Shown: positions 53,981 through 63,461 of the stretch, in pieces
How positions within the stretch are numbered: the stretch's first letter is position 1
Layout: the number at the start of each line of letters is the position of its first letter
NCBI GenBank assembly: GCA_934490165.1
Contig: CAKSTB010000001.1
Span: 279,591 to 343,590 of the forward strand
Length of the DNA stretch: 64,000 nt
Source: an uncultured Ruminiclostridium sp.
GTDB taxonomy: Bacteria; Bacillota; Clostridia; Oscillospirales; Ruminococcaceae
Direction: 5' to 3'
The notes under the pieces: model-generated
Seen by the model: the letters and a program-made list of their open reading frames with translations, nothing else
What the model was told of the DNA's origin: nothing
Database searches by the model: none
Position numbers and translations under genes: made by a program

Positions 53981-55822
53981 ATGTGTGGAATAGCAGGTTG
54001 GATAGATTGCCGCAAGCTCTGCGACAGCACCGCGATAATGCGCAGAATGGCTCAGACAATGACCCCGAGAGGTCCTGACAGCGGCGGCTTCTACACCGAT
54101 GACAACTGCGCCCTCGCGCACCGCCGCCTTAGCGTAATAGACCCCGCAGGCGGCTCACAGCCTATGTCCCGCCCATATGGCGGCGACCGCTTCACCATCG
54201 TCTACAACGGCGAGCTGTACAACACCGCCGAACTCCGCTCCGAGCTTGGATCCATGGGTGTTGAGTTCACCACCGCCAGCGACACCGAGGTACTGCTCAA
54301 CGCCTACATCACCTGGGGCGAATCCTGCCTCGACAAGCTCAACGGCATTTACGCCTTCGCCATCTGGCAGGAGCGTGAAAAACAGCTCTTCCTCGCCCGC
54401 GACAGAATAGGCGTGAAGCCGCTGTTTTACTACGAATACGCAGGCGGGCTGATCTTCGCGTCCGAGATAAAAACGCTCCTTGCCCACCCTATGATAGAGC
54501 CGGTGATCGACCGTGACGGCATAGCGCAGATAATGCTCTTAGGTCCTGCCCGAAAGCCGGGAAGCGGCGTATTTAAAGGGATCAAGGAGCTTTGCCCCGC
54601 CGAATGCGCAATGTACTGCCGATGCGGACTTAAAAAGCGGAGCTACTGGACGCTCCGTGCCCTGCCGCATAAGGAAAGCCCGGAGGAAACCGAACAGCAC
54701 GTTGCCTACCTCCTTACCGATGCCATCAAGCGCCAGCTCGTAAGCGATGTCCCGCTGTGCACGATGCTTTCCGGCGGGCTCGACAGCAGCATAATAAGCG
54801 CAGTCGCCGCCAAGGAATTTGAGCACAAAGGCAGGCAGCTGACCACGTTATCGATCGACTACAAGGACAACGCGAAGAACTTTCACAGCAGTGCGTTCCA
54901 GCCCGATATGGACGCACCGTGGATACGCGAAATGTCAGCATTCATCGGCTCTAAGCACATAAACGTCGAGATCGACACCCCCGCCCTTACCGATGCGCTC
55001 GAGCTGTCAACCTATGCGCGCGACCTGCCCGGTATGGCAGACGTTGACAGCTCGCTGTACCTTTTTTGCAAGTCGATAAAGAACAATTTTACCGTCGCAT
55101 TAAGTGGCGAGTGCGCAGATGAAATCTTTGGCGGCTACCCCTGGTATCACAACGAGGATATCCTCTACCGCCCCGGCTTCCCCTGGGCGTGCTCGACCTC
55201 CTCACGCGCGGATCTGCTCTGTGACGGCATTCTCGGTGACATTGACCCAAGCGATTACGTCAACTCCTGCTGCAACGAAACACTCCGTAAAACCGAATAT
55301 CTCGATACAGACAGCCGCAAGGACAGACGAATGCGCGAGATGTTCATGCTGAATTTCCACTGGTTTATGCAGTGCCTGCTTGACCGCAAGGACAGAATGA
55401 GTATGGCTCACGGACTGGAAGTCAGAGTGCCGTTCTGCGACCACCGCATAGCGCGTTACGCCTACAATATTCCGTGGGATATCAAGGCGGCAGGCGGCAG
55501 AGAAAAAGGCGTTGTCCGCCGCGCAATGAAAGGCATTCTGCCCGATGATGTGCTATGGCGCAAAAAGTCGCCTTACCCCAAGACCCACAATCCCACCTAC
55601 CTTGCCGAGGTCGTGCGCAGAATGCGTGATATCTTAAGCAAAAACGACTGCCGTCTGACCGAGATAGTAAGCCGTAAAAAGCTGCTTAAGCTGTGCGATG
55701 ACCCGACCTCTTTCAAGGGTAACTGGTACGGTCAGCTGATGACCTCACCGCAGATTTTCGCTTATCTGTTGCAGATCGAATGGTGGATGAGAAGATATGA
55801 TGTGAGAATAGACAGACAATAA
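53981..55822 (+). CDS. asnB: Asparagine synthase (glutamine-hydrolysing)
   Basis: AsnB converts aspartate, glutamine and ATP to asparagine. The 613-residue protein begins MCGIAGW, with Cys2 as the glutaminase nucleophile; PRGPDSGG, the YNGELYN strand and SDTEVLL complete that domain. The synthetase domain has the ATP loop LSGGLDSS and SGECADEIFGGYPWY. ATG 53981 follows GAGGTGA. Its GC content is visibly higher than that of the neighbours, with many GCC and CGC codons, which suggests acquisition by transfer. It is followed by a strong terminator. Confidence 0.94.
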   Translation: MCGIAGWIDCRKLCDSTAIMRRMAQTMTPRGPDSGGFYTDDNCALAHRRLSVIDPAGGSQPMSRPYGGDRFTIVYNGELYNTAELRSELGSMGVEFTTASDTEVLLNAYITWGESCLDKLNGIYAFAIWQEREKQLFLARDRIGVKPLFYYEYAGGLIFASEIKTLLAHPMIEPVIDRDGIAQIMLLGPARKPGSGVFKGIKELCPAECAMYCRCGLKKRSYWTLRALPHKESPEETEQHVAYLLTDAIKRQLVSDVPLCTMLSGGLDSSIISAVAAKEFEHKGRQLTTLSIDYKDNAKNFHSSAFQPDMDAPWIREMSAFIGSKHINVEIDTPALTDALELSTYARDLPGMADVDSSLYLFCKSIKNNFTVALSGECADEIFGGYPWYHNEDILYRPGFPWACSTSSRADLLCDGILGDIDPSDYVNSCCNETLRKTEYLDTDSRKDRRMREMFMLNFHWFMQCLLDRKDRMSMAHGLEVRVPFCDHRIARYAYNIPWDIKAAGGREKGVVRRAMKGILPDDVLWRKKSPYPKTHNPTYLAEVVRRMRDILSKNDCRLTEIVSRKKLLKLCDDPTSFKGNWYGQLMTSPQIFAYLLQIEWWMRRYDVRIDRQ

Positions 55823-55827
55823 GCAGA

Positions 55828-55866
55828 AAACCGACACCGAAAACAAATCGGTGTCGGTTTATATGT
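55828..55866. terminator. Bidirectional terminator between asnB and the protease gene
   Basis: A perfect 13-base-pair stem AAACCGACACCGA/TCGGTGTCGGTTT with a seven-base loop; A/T-rich ends allow use in both directions. Confidence 0.85.
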
Positions 55867-55880
55867 TTACTTATTCTCTC

Positions 55881-58800
55881 TTACTTCTTCGTCTTGACTG
55901 TCAGCGTACCGCTCCATGAGCTATACTGTGTAGCCTTACCGATCGTCTTGTAAGCCCTGATCCTGAACTTGTAAGAAGTATTCTTCTTAAGGTTCTTCAC
56001 AGTGCTTGTCACTGTGCTGTTCTTGGTAACCTTAGCGGCAGAAACCCACTTTTTACCGTTCCACTTCTGGATTTCATATCCGGTAGCGCTTGTGTTCTTA
56101 TTCCACTGTAACGTTACCGAAGTCTTGGCAGTGCTCTTAGCCTTGAAACCGCTCATGTTAGAGGGGTTAGTGTTTACACTGAGCGTTGCCGTGTAAGCAC
56201 TATACTGTGTAGCCTTGCCAATTGTCTTGTACGCTCTTATTCTATACTTATAAGTTGTGCTAGCCTTAAGGCTCTTAACGGTATAAGTAGTAGTGCTGTT
56301 CTTGCTTATCTTAGTAAGCGATACCCACTTCTTGCCGTCCCACTTCTGCAATTCATAACCTGTAGCACTGGCATTCTTGTTCCACTGCAACGTTACACTT
56401 GTAGCGGTTTTACTCTTAACCTTGTAGCCACTCATGTTCGTGGGGTTAGTATTTACGCTCAGTGTTGCCGTGTAAGCACTATACTGTGTAGCCTTGCCAA
56501 TTGTCTTGTACGCTCTGATTCTATACTTATAAGTTGTACTAGCTTTAAGGCTCTTAACAGTGTAAGTAGTCGTGCTATTCTTGTTTATCTTGGTAAGCGA
56601 TACCCACTTCTTACCGTCCCACTTCTGTAACTCATAACCTGTAGCGCTTGTGTTCTTGTTCCACTGGAGCGTTATGCTGTTGTAAGACTTGGATTTAGCC
56701 TTAAATCCGCTCATATTAGTCGGATTTGTATTTACGCTCAGAGTTGCCGAGTATGCGCTGTACTGCGTAACCTTACCAATCGTCTTGTACGCTCTTATTC
56801 TGTACTTATAAGTCGTGCTAGCCTTTAAGCCCTTAACGGTATAAGTAGTCGTGCTGTTCTTGGCTATCTTGGTAAGTGTAACCCACTTCTTGCCGTCCCA
56901 CTTCTGCAACTCATAACCTGTAGCGCTAGCGTTCTTGTTCCACTGGAGTGTTACGCTTGTAGCGGTCTTTGACTTAACCTTGTAACCGCTCATATTCGTG
57001 GGGTTAGTATTCACAGAAAGCTCAACATATCCGCTGTACTGTGTAGCCTTGCCTATTGTCTTATAAGCTCTGATTTTGTACTTATATGTCGTACTAGCCT
57101 TTAAGCTCTTTACAGTGTAAGTCGTTGTGCTGTTCTTGCTTATCTTTGTGAGAGCAACCCACTTCTTACCGTCCCACTTCTGCAACTCATAGCCTGTAGC
57201 GCTTGTGTTCTTGTTCCACTGGAGCGTTATGCTGTTGTAAGACTTAGACTTGACCTTAAATCCGCTCATGTTCGTGGGATTTGTATTAACAGAAAGCTCA
57301 ACATATCCGCTATACTGCGTAGTTTTTCCTATCGTCTTATATGCTCTTATTCTGTACTTGTATGTCGTACTAGCCTTTAAGCTATTTACGGTGTAAGTTG
57401 TAGTTGCATTGCTTGTAAGCTTTGTGAGTGAAGCCCACTTACTGCCGTCCCACTTCTGCAACTCATAGCCTGTAGCGCTTGTGTTCTTGTTCCACTGGAG
57501 CGTCACGCTTGTAGAAGTCTTTGACTTAACCTTGTAACCACTCATGCCTGAGGGATCTGTGTTTGCGGAAAACTCTGTATATCCGCTGTATAATACGCCG
57601 TTTTCGTTAGTATTTCTGTACGACTTAATTCTGAACTTATAGCTTAAGCCGGCGGCAAGATTACCAACAGTATAACTTACAGTTGTTCCTGATGTAATTT
57701 TTCTTATCTGAGCCCACTTATTATCCTTATATTGTTCAAGAATATAGCCGTCAGCATTTGTGCTTTTCTTCCACTGAAGTGTTATTGAATTGCTCTGCCA
57801 AGATTTCTTACCGAATCCGATGACACTATCGGGTTTTTCGGCGGTCGTAGCAACAGTAAGTTCGGTATATATACTTTCGGCAGTTCCATTATACGCCTTT
57901 ATGCGGAACTGATACCCGGTATCTTCACTAAGCGACTCAAATGTACAGCTGAGATAATTGTTAGCCGGTGTCTTTATCGCCTCAACCCAATCCTGTCCGT
58001 CATAGTACTCAATAATATATCCCTGTGCCGAGCTGTTGATATCCCATGCAAGCTCCAACTTATTGTTGCTTTTTGTACTTACTCTGAAATTCTTCACAGC
58101 CTCGAGCGTAAGCATCTCTGTATATGTGTCATTATAGCTGTCACCGCACCTTGAACACTCGTGATGAGTATAGCCCTTGCTCTCATATGTGGGAGCTATA
58201 ACGGTGCTTTCATAATTATGGCCGAGTGCGTCAATTTCTTCTTTTTCACTTGTTCCGCAACCGCCAAGGCAATATCTTATACGCTCGCCCGGAACTGTAC
58301 AAGTCGGTTTTTCAACCGTTTCCCATTCGCCGAATGCATGATTACCTGTTGTCGGGATACTCATAATATCCGTTCTGGCATCACAGCGTGTGCAGTGGCG
58401 TGACGTTTCACCCGCGTTCTTGCAGTCCGCAGGTCTGTCTACTGTCCACTCGGCAGAATAATCGTGACCGAGCTTTTCGATAATGCCGTTTTCTACAGCT
58501 CCGCACCTCTTGCATTCTCTGTGCTTTGTGCCGTCTTTCGTGCAGGTAGCGGCTGTATCCGTTATCCATTCACCGTATGAATGTACCGTGCATTCTGCAT
58601 CAACAGCATAAGCCTTGATCATAAGGTTATTTTTTTTATTATTTGCACAATCATCCCAGAAGCTGTCGGGATCATATGTATAATAACTTTCGCCCTTGTT
58701 GGTATTGAGCGTGTATGTAAGCCCGTTCATATCGTAGCCGTATTCACTGTAAATTCTTGCAGAACCGCTGTTATTTGTTATTTTTGCAACAATAGCAAAA

Positions 58801-60011
58801 GTATCGCCCTTCTGTACTTTTACGGATGAATCAAACTGTAACGAATAATATCCTTCATATCCGACATTTTCCTTAGTCGCCGTTGCAGCTTTTGTACCTG
58901 ATGTCGGATTTGTTTTGTCTTTAAGACCGGTATATACGCTGAGTTCTATATCCATACCCTTTGATGTATATACGGCAGCACCCGTTATATTGGAAGCATC
59001 TTCGGCGGTAAATACATTTGCACCGTACATTGTCGACAGCCCGAAGCCAAACCAGCTGGAAGAATTGCCTCCGTCATAGCTGTAAAGCGTATCGTAATAA
59101 TCATCTGCACCGTCTACTGTATAATCGTATGCAACACCGCTGGACTCTATCGACTTGTCATAGTATGACAGCCAGAAATAGCCGTCATCGCGGCTGTCAT
59201 CTCCCCAGCTGTTCTTTATCAGCCATGCGCCGTTACCCGCGGGAGCGGTCTTGAATGCGGACGCAGGTATACTGTCGTCCCAGCCTACTACCGTGACCGC
59301 ATGATTAGATGTATATTCCTCAGGGCAATAGTAGTAATAGCTGCTGCCGTCATCACCGAATTTTCCGTCTGTACGGCCGTAATTAGTAGTATCGCAATAG
59401 CTGAGCGAAGCCGCACCGTATGTCAGAATAAGCTCTTTTAGCTGATCGTTGCTGTTATTCTGATTTATATTAGCAACATACATACCTGTGAGCTTTGCTG
59501 CGCCTGAATTTCTCAGTTCATAATACTCAGACTCTGTAAACGATTTGTTCACTATACCCGGAGTACCATATGACGAATACGGATACTGCGAATTTTCATA
59601 ATACGGACCTATGCCGTTCATAACAGCAAGTCCGGCATTCCATACATTGCCGCCGGCAGTTAAATATCCTGTATCCGATGAAGCCGTATATGTTGCATAA
59701 TCACCCGATGAATTAAGCTTGCCGTAAAGTGAAGGGTGGCTTATCATATACGAAAGCAGATTTTCGGACAGATCAAGCGTATCAGCCTTAAACTTGTCGG
59801 GGAATTCCTTTATCAGTGAAGCCTCACTGATCGCCGTCGAAGTAAACGCCCAGCATATTCCCCATTGACCCTGATTTTTGACAGGCGTTATATAGCCCTG
59901 GTCCACCGAGCTGTATTTCGCGGGTGCAGCATAAGCCGACAGCGACATCGCGCTTGCGGTAATTGCAAGAGCCGTGGCAAACGCCGTTGCTCTCATTAGT
60001 TTCTTGTTCAT
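55881..60011 (-). CDS. Large secreted papain-like (C1) protease with Fn3 repeats
   Basis: A 1376-residue secreted protein with signal peptide (cleavage after AYA, residue 28). The C1A peptidase domain has Cys53 in GQWGICWAF, His237 in NHAVTV and Asn267 in LIKNSWG. A beta domain follows (to about 475), then a region with three or four HxYGEW...C...CxxC modules (about 480-640), and eight fibronectin type III domains. Two of those are divergent (about 640-820) and six nearly identical (residues 820 to the end, 92-93 residues each). There is no anchor motif; repeats may bind wall or substrate. ATG 60011 follows GGAGG. Role in extracellular protein breakdown is inferred. Confidence 0.9.
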   Translation of the reverse strand: MNKKLMRATAFATALAITASAMSLSAYAAPAKYSSVDQGYITPVKNQGQWGICWAFTSTAISEASLIKEFPDKFKADTLDLSENLLSYMISHPSLYGKLNSSGDYATYTASSDTGYLTAGGNVWNAGLAVMNGIGPYYENSQYPYSSYGTPGIVNKSFTESEYYELRNSGAAKLTGMYVANINQNNSNDQLKELILTYGAASLSYCDTTNYGRTDGKFGDDGSSYYYYCPEEYTSNHAVTVVGWDDSIPASAFKTAPAGNGAWLIKNSWGDDSRDDGYFWLSYYDKSIESSGVAYDYTVDGADDYYDTLYSYDGGNSSSWFGFGLSTMYGANVFTAEDASNITGAAVYTSKGMDIELSVYTGLKDKTNPTSGTKAATATKENVGYEGYYSLQFDSSVKVQKGDTFAIVAKITNNSGSARIYSEYGYDMNGLTYTLNTNKGESYYTYDPDSFWDDCANNKKNNLMIKAYAVDAECTVHSYGEWITDTAATCTKDGTKHRECKRCGAVENGIIEKLGHDYSAEWTVDRPADCKNAGETSRHCTRCDARTDIMSIPTTGNHAFGEWETVEKPTCTVPGERIRYCLGGCGTSEKEEIDALGHNYESTVIAPTYESKGYTHHECSRCGDSYNDTYTEMLTLEAVKNFRVSTKSNNKLELAWDINSSAQGYIIEYYDGQDWVEAIKTPANNYLSCTFESLSEDTGYQFRIKAYNGTAESIYTELTVATTAEKPDSVIGFGKKSWQSNSITLQWKKSTNADGYILEQYKDNKWAQIRKITSGTTVSYTVGNLAAGLSYKFRIKSYRNTNENGVLYSGYTEFSANTDPSGMSGYKVKSKTSTSVTLQWNKNTSATGYELQKWDGSKWASLTKLTSNATTTYTVNSLKASTTYKYRIRAYKTIGKTTQYSGYVELSVNTNPTNMSGFKVKSKSYNSITLQWNKNTSATGYELQKWDGKKWVALTKISKNSTTTYTVKSLKASTTYKYKIRAYKTIGKATQYSGYVELSVNTNPTNMSGYKVKSKTATSVTLQWNKNASATGYELQKWDGKKWVTLTKIAKNSTTTYTVKGLKASTTYKYRIRAYKTIGKVTQYSAYSATLSVNTNPTNMSGFKAKSKSYNSITLQWNKNTSATGYELQKWDGKKWVSLTKINKNSTTTYTVKSLKASTTYKYRIRAYKTIGKATQYSAYTATLSVNTNPTNMSGYKVKSKTATSVTLQWNKNASATGYELQKWDGKKWVSLTKISKNSTTTYTVKSLKASTTYKYRIRAYKTIGKATQYSAYTATLSVNTNPSNMSGFKAKSTAKTSVTLQWNKNTSATGYEIQKWNGKKWVSAAKVTKNSTVTSTVKNLKKNTSYKFRIRAYKTIGKATQYSSWSGTLTVKTKK
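55900..57560. repeat. Coding tandem repeat: six near-identical Fn3 modules
   Basis: The word CTCAT of the NMSG codons recurs at 56152, 56431, 56710, 56989, 57265 and 57541, giving unit lengths of 279, 279, 279, 276 and 276 bp. The 276-bp units encode SGYVELS, the 279-bp units SAYTATLS or similar. Two alternating subtypes are visible (SGYKVKSKTATS and SGFKAKSKSYNS), so duplication probably involved a two-module block. Confidence 0.92.
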
Positions 60012-60093
60012 ATGTTACCTCCCGGATCGTCATGCGATCCTCAAGTTCAAAAGTGCCGTGATATGTGCATTCTTCATGCCATTCTACAGTCTA

Positions 60094-60122
60094 ATTATAC
60101 CATAAGGCGATGTGACAGTCAA
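60094..60122 (-). promoter_or_regulatory. Promoter of the C1 protease gene
   Basis: TTGACT (60122-60117), 17 bases, TATAAT (60099-60094) on the reverse strand; leader about 75 nt with a small ATCG-rich hairpin (GGATCGCATGACGATCC) just before the ribosome site. Confidence 0.85.
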
Positions 60123-60196
60123 TTGATAAATCGATGAATTTCAGAAAATATTTTTGCGCACATTGAATAAAATTCGATTTTCTTATCAAAAAGGGC

Positions 60197-60225
60197 TTGT
60201 ATATTTTAACTAAATATGATACAAT
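60197..60225 (+). promoter_or_regulatory. Promoter of hpf
   Basis: TTGTAT (60197-60202), 17 bases, TACAAT (60220-60225). The leader of about 95 nt has short pairings (ACGGTTTACCGT, GGCGTATATCGCC) but no class I recognise. Confidence 0.65.
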
Positions 60226-60326
60226 AAATTCAAGCCAAAAGGAAATATAACCCTCAGGCTCAGGCAGACGGTTTACCGTATGTCAAAGATTCAAGGCGTA
60301 TATCGCCACGAAAGGAATGACATTAT

Positions 60327-60851
60327 ATGACAGTAAACATTACAGCGAAGAAAATTCAGGTTACACAGGCGTTCTCGGATTACGCAACAAAGAAAATCGA
60401 AGCTAAGCTCGACCGTTTCTTTGCAGGTGACGCAGACTGCAAGGTAACACTCTCTGAGCAGAAAAATATGATAACCTGCGAAGTTACGGTGCGTACAGCA
60501 GGACTTATCTTCCGTTCAGAACAGAAAGCCGCTGACAAAAACGATGCTTTTGATGCCTGCATTGACCGTATTATAAGACAGATACGCAAAAACAAGACAA
60601 GAGTTGAAAAGCAGATGCACAGCTCATTCAAGGGCGGATTTGAAGATACAGTTGAAGAACAGGCAGATTTTGAAGTCGTTAAACATAAAAAGTTCAATCT
60701 CCGTCCTATGTCGGAAGAAGAAGCTATCTTACAGATGAATATGCTTGATCATACTTTCTTTATGTTCAAGAACGCAAAATCAGGCGAGATCAATGTAGTG
60801 TATAAGCGTGATGACGGCAATTATGCGGTTCTCGAGCCCTCAGAGGTCTGA
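60327..60851 (+). CDS. hpf: Ribosome hibernation promoting factor, long form (HPF/RaiA)
   Basis: Long HPF dimerises 70S ribosomes into inactive 100S particles in stationary phase. The 174-residue protein has the N-terminal S30AE domain (MTVNITAKKIQVTQAFSDYATKKIEAKLDRFF) and the C-terminal dimerisation domain (VVKHKKFNLRPMSEEEAILQMNMLDHTFFMFKNA). Length fits the long form of Firmicutes. ATG 60327 follows AAAGGA at ten bases. It is monocistronic, with its own promoter and terminator. Confidence 0.96.
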   Translation: MTVNITAKKIQVTQAFSDYATKKIEAKLDRFFAGDADCKVTLSEQKNMITCEVTVRTAGLIFRSEQKAADKNDAFDACIDRIIRQIRKNKTRVEKQMHSSFKGGFEDTVEEQADFEVVKHKKFNLRPMSEEEAILQMNMLDHTFFMFKNAKSGEINVVYKRDDGNYAVLEPSEV

Positions 60852-60879
60852 TAAGGGCATAAAAGTAAATAACTGAATA

Positions 60880-60917
60880 TACTGCCGTGCAGTGAAAGCT
60901 GTACGGCAGTACTTTTG
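60880..60917 (+). terminator. Terminator of hpf
   Basis: TACTGCCGT(G)CAG pairs with CTG(T)ACGGCAGTA and is followed by CTTTTG. Confidence 0.8.
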
Positions 60918-60943
60918 TAAAAACAAGCGTAAAAAGGAGCATT

Positions 60944-61930
60944 ATGAAGAAAATAAACTGGGGAATTATCGCCACCGGGAAGATTGCCGCAAAGCTCGCA
61001 GAAGCAATAAACTACAGCGATAATTCCATACTTTACGCCGTAGCTTCAAGAAGCGATGATAAAGCAACAGCGTTCGCGGAAAAATTCGGCGCGGAAAAGC
61101 ACTACGGCAGTTACGAACAGCTTGCAGATGACCCGAACATCGATATCATCTACATAGCATCGCCTATGGCACAGCATTACGAAAACGCAAAGATGTGCAT
61201 AGAAAAAGGCAAGAATATACTTTGCGAAAAGACGGTAACGCTAAACTGCAAACAGCTTGACGAGCTTATCACACTTGCCCAAAAACACAACGTTTTCTTT
61301 ATGGAAGCAATGTGGATGAAGTTTATACCCGCATTCAGAAAAGCCAAGGAATGGGTAAGTTCAGGCAAGATCGGTGATATAAAGCTTGTCCGCGCCGACT
61401 TATCATCATTCTGCCCGTATGACCCGAACGACAGACTTTACGCAAACTCTCTCGGCGGCGGTTCTCTGCTCGACCTCGGCGTTTATCCGCTGACATTCGC
61501 CTGTGATTTTCTCGGATATAAGCCGAAGGAGATCATCACAAGCGCATACATCGGTAAAAGCAATGTCGACTTTGACGCTTCCCTGCTGCTGAGATACGAT
61601 AACGGAAGCTTTGCCGACTCGCAGATAGGGTTTGACTATATGAAAGAAAATTCCGCCTGCATAATCGGCGACAAAGGCATAATTACTTTCGGCAACTGGT
61701 TCTTCTGCACGACCGATATCAAGCTGTATGATGAGCTCGGAAACCTTGCCGAAGCGCCGACGATATACCATAACTGCAACGGCTATGAATACGAGGTGCA
61801 GGAGGTTGAACAGTGCCTTGACAGCGGCAAAAAGCAGAGCAATATAAATCCGCTTTGGCAGACAAGAGCCGTGCTTGAAATAATGGACGAATGCCGCAGA
61901 CAGTGGAATTTGAAATTTGACGGAGAATAA
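60944..61930 (+). CDS. Gfo/Idh/MocA family oxidoreductase
   Basis: A 328-residue NAD(P)-dependent dehydrogenase of the glucose-fructose oxidoreductase/inositol dehydrogenase family. The Rossmann start is INWGIIATGKIAAKLAEAI; the YIASPMAQHYENAKMCIEKGKNILCEKT segment holds the EK(P/T) motif whose Lys binds near the substrate. A C-terminal alpha/beta domain follows. Substrate cannot be told; dihydrodiol or sugar dehydrogenation is typical. ATG 60944 follows AAGGAG. It is alone between two terminators. Confidence 0.92.
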   Translation: MKKINWGIIATGKIAAKLAEAINYSDNSILYAVASRSDDKATAFAEKFGAEKHYGSYEQLADDPNIDIIYIASPMAQHYENAKMCIEKGKNILCEKTVTLNCKQLDELITLAQKHNVFFMEAMWMKFIPAFRKAKEWVSSGKIGDIKLVRADLSSFCPYDPNDRLYANSLGGGSLLDLGVYPLTFACDFLGYKPKEIITSAYIGKSNVDFDASLLLRYDNGSFADSQIGFDYMKENSACIIGDKGIITFGNWFFCTTDIKLYDELGNLAEAPTIYHNCNGYEYEVQEVEQCLDSGKKQSNINPLWQTRAVLEIMDECRRQWNLKFDGE

Positions 61931-61934
61931 AAGC

Positions 61935-61972
61935 ATACCCCTTGCAGTAAATTTGCAAGGGGTATTTGTCAG
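61935..61972. terminator. Bidirectional terminator between oxidoreductase and sirtuin genes
   Basis: ATACCCCTTGCA/TGCAAGGGGTAT, 12 base pairs with a short loop; TTTGTC follows on the plus strand, and the stem reaches the sirtuin stop codon on the other side. Confidence 0.8.
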
Positions 61973-62682
61973 TTTACTTTTATCTTGTCCAGCACTTCTC
62001 CGACCTTATCATGTATCACAAGGTCAGCCTTATTATCGTAAGGCGTGGACGACATATTTATAAGCACCAGATTATTGCCGTTAAAATAGCGTATAAATCC
62101 CGCCGCCGGATAAACTGTAAGCGACGTTCCGCCGATGATAAGCGTGTCGCACCTCTCTATAGCCGACAGTGCGCCTGTTACCGTCCTGTCATCGAGATTT
62201 TCGCCATACAGCACAACATCGGGTTTGATTATCCCACCGCACTCACAATGCGGTACTCCATCACTGTGGAGCATATATTCGGCGCTGTAGCTTTTTCCGC
62301 ACTTAAGGCAGTAATTTCTGTGAACACTTCCGTGAAGCTCATATACAGTCTTGCTTCCCGCCGCAGTATGCAGTCCGTCTATATTTTGCGTTATTACCGC
62401 TGTAAGCTTTCCGGCATTTTCAAGCTCAGCGAGCTTTAAATGCGCCTTATTCGGCTTTGCGTCAAGACACAGCATTTTCTCACGGTAAAATTCAAAGAAT
62501 TTTTCGGTATGAGAAAAGAAATAATCGTGGCTTAAAAGCTCTTCCGGCGGAACATCATATTTCTGATTGTACAGTCCGTCAGGCGAACGGAAATCAGGTA
62601 TGCCGCTCTCGGTAGATACTCCCGCACCGCCGAAAAAAACGATAGACTTGCTCTCATCGACTACCTGTTGCAATGTTTTCAT
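61969..62682 (-). CDS. NAD-dependent protein deacylase (sirtuin, CobB type)
   Basis: A 237-residue sirtuin that removes acyl groups from lysines while cleaving NAD. GGAGVSTESGIPDFRSPDGL (residues 18-37) binds NAD, TQNIDGLHTAAG and the catalytic His in YELHGSVHRNY follow, and four cysteines (CLKCGKSY and CECGG) bind zinc. It lacks the Tyr/Arg desuccinylase pair as far as I can see. ATG 62682 follows AGAGGG. It lies 14 bases behind the HD-GYP gene and is probably cotranscribed. Confidence 0.94.
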   Translation of the reverse strand: MKTLQQVVDESKSIVFFGGAGVSTESGIPDFRSPDGLYNQKYDVPPEELLSHDYFFSHTEKFFEFYREKMLCLDAKPNKAHLKLAELENAGKLTAVITQNIDGLHTAAGSKTVYELHGSVHRNYCLKCGKSYSAEYMLHSDGVPHCECGGIIKPDVVLYGENLDDRTVTGALSAIERCDTLIIGGTSLTVYPAAGFIRYFNGNNLVLINMSSTPYDNKADLVIHDKVGEVLDKIKVN

Positions 62683-62696
62683 AAAAAGACCCTCTT

Positions 62697-63395
62697 TCAG
62701 ATATCATCGCCGTTTTCATGGCAGAAATGACACTCGCCGCAAAGCTCCTTGTGCCCGTATACCTCTTCTATTATACTACGGTTGTCAAGTATCTTTTTTG
62801 CAACATCAGGGTCATACATCAGTCCGATATTCTTTTCTATTTCTTCATACACTGTATCAAGCGGAAGCGCTTTTCTGTAAGCTCTTGCCGATGCCATCGC
62901 GTCTATCGAGTCGCACACAGCGATTATCCTCGAGCCGAGCGGTATTTCCTGCTCCTTAGCTCCAAACGGATATCCCTTGCCGTCATACCTTTCATGATGA
63001 TGCAGTATTATTGCCGATATTCTCGAAAAGCTCGGGGATTTTGCAAGTATATCCGCTCCTATCTGTGGGTGTCGTTTCATCATCTTCCACTCTTCATCGT
63101 CAAGCCTGCCGGGCTTGAGCAAAACCGAGTCGGGTATTCCTATCTTTCCTATATCATGAAGATGCGCGGCTATGTGTATTTCCTGTATCTCATCATCTGA
63201 CAGTCCCAGCATTTTGGCAAGAAGCGTTGCAGTATCGCTTACTCTCCTCGAATGATCCCCTGTATAAGGATCGCGCGCGTCGAGCGCAGAGGATATGCAC
63301 TCTACAAATTCATGATAAAGCTTATTGTCGGGGGTAATTATATTATTGGTATCTATTATCTCCGATCTGTCCAATTCCACTTTACAATTCCCCAT
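62697..63395 (-). CDS. HD-GYP domain phosphodiesterase
   Basis: A 232-residue protein with an HD-GYP domain that should hydrolyse cyclic di-GMP. The metal ligands are in DHSRRV, AAHLHDIGKIGIPD and LHHHERYDGKGYPFG, which also contains the GYP motif. There is no receiver or membrane domain. The C terminus ends in CGECHFCHENGDDI, a small cysteine cluster that is unusual for the family and might sense metal or redox state. It precedes the sirtuin gene. Confidence 0.92.
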   Translation of the reverse strand: MGNCKVELDRSEIIDTNNIITPDNKLYHEFVECISSALDARDPYTGDHSRRVSDTATLLAKMLGLSDDEIQEIHIAAHLHDIGKIGIPDSVLLKPGRLDDEEWKMMKRHPQIGADILAKSPSFSRISAIILHHHERYDGKGYPFGAKEQEIPLGSRIIAVCDSIDAMASARAYRKALPLDTVYEEIEKNIGLMYDPDVAKKILDNRSIIEEVYGHKELCGECHFCHENGDDI

Positions 63396-63461
63396 TTCAC
63401 CAAAGTATTTTTTACAGTTTTACGGTTATCAAGTTAGCCGAAAATAACCATTAGATACAAA

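Noticed and set aside
55900..57560. CRISPR or noncoding satellite repeat
   Set aside because: The 276/279-bp periodicity keeps the reading frame and encodes Fn3 modules of the protease.
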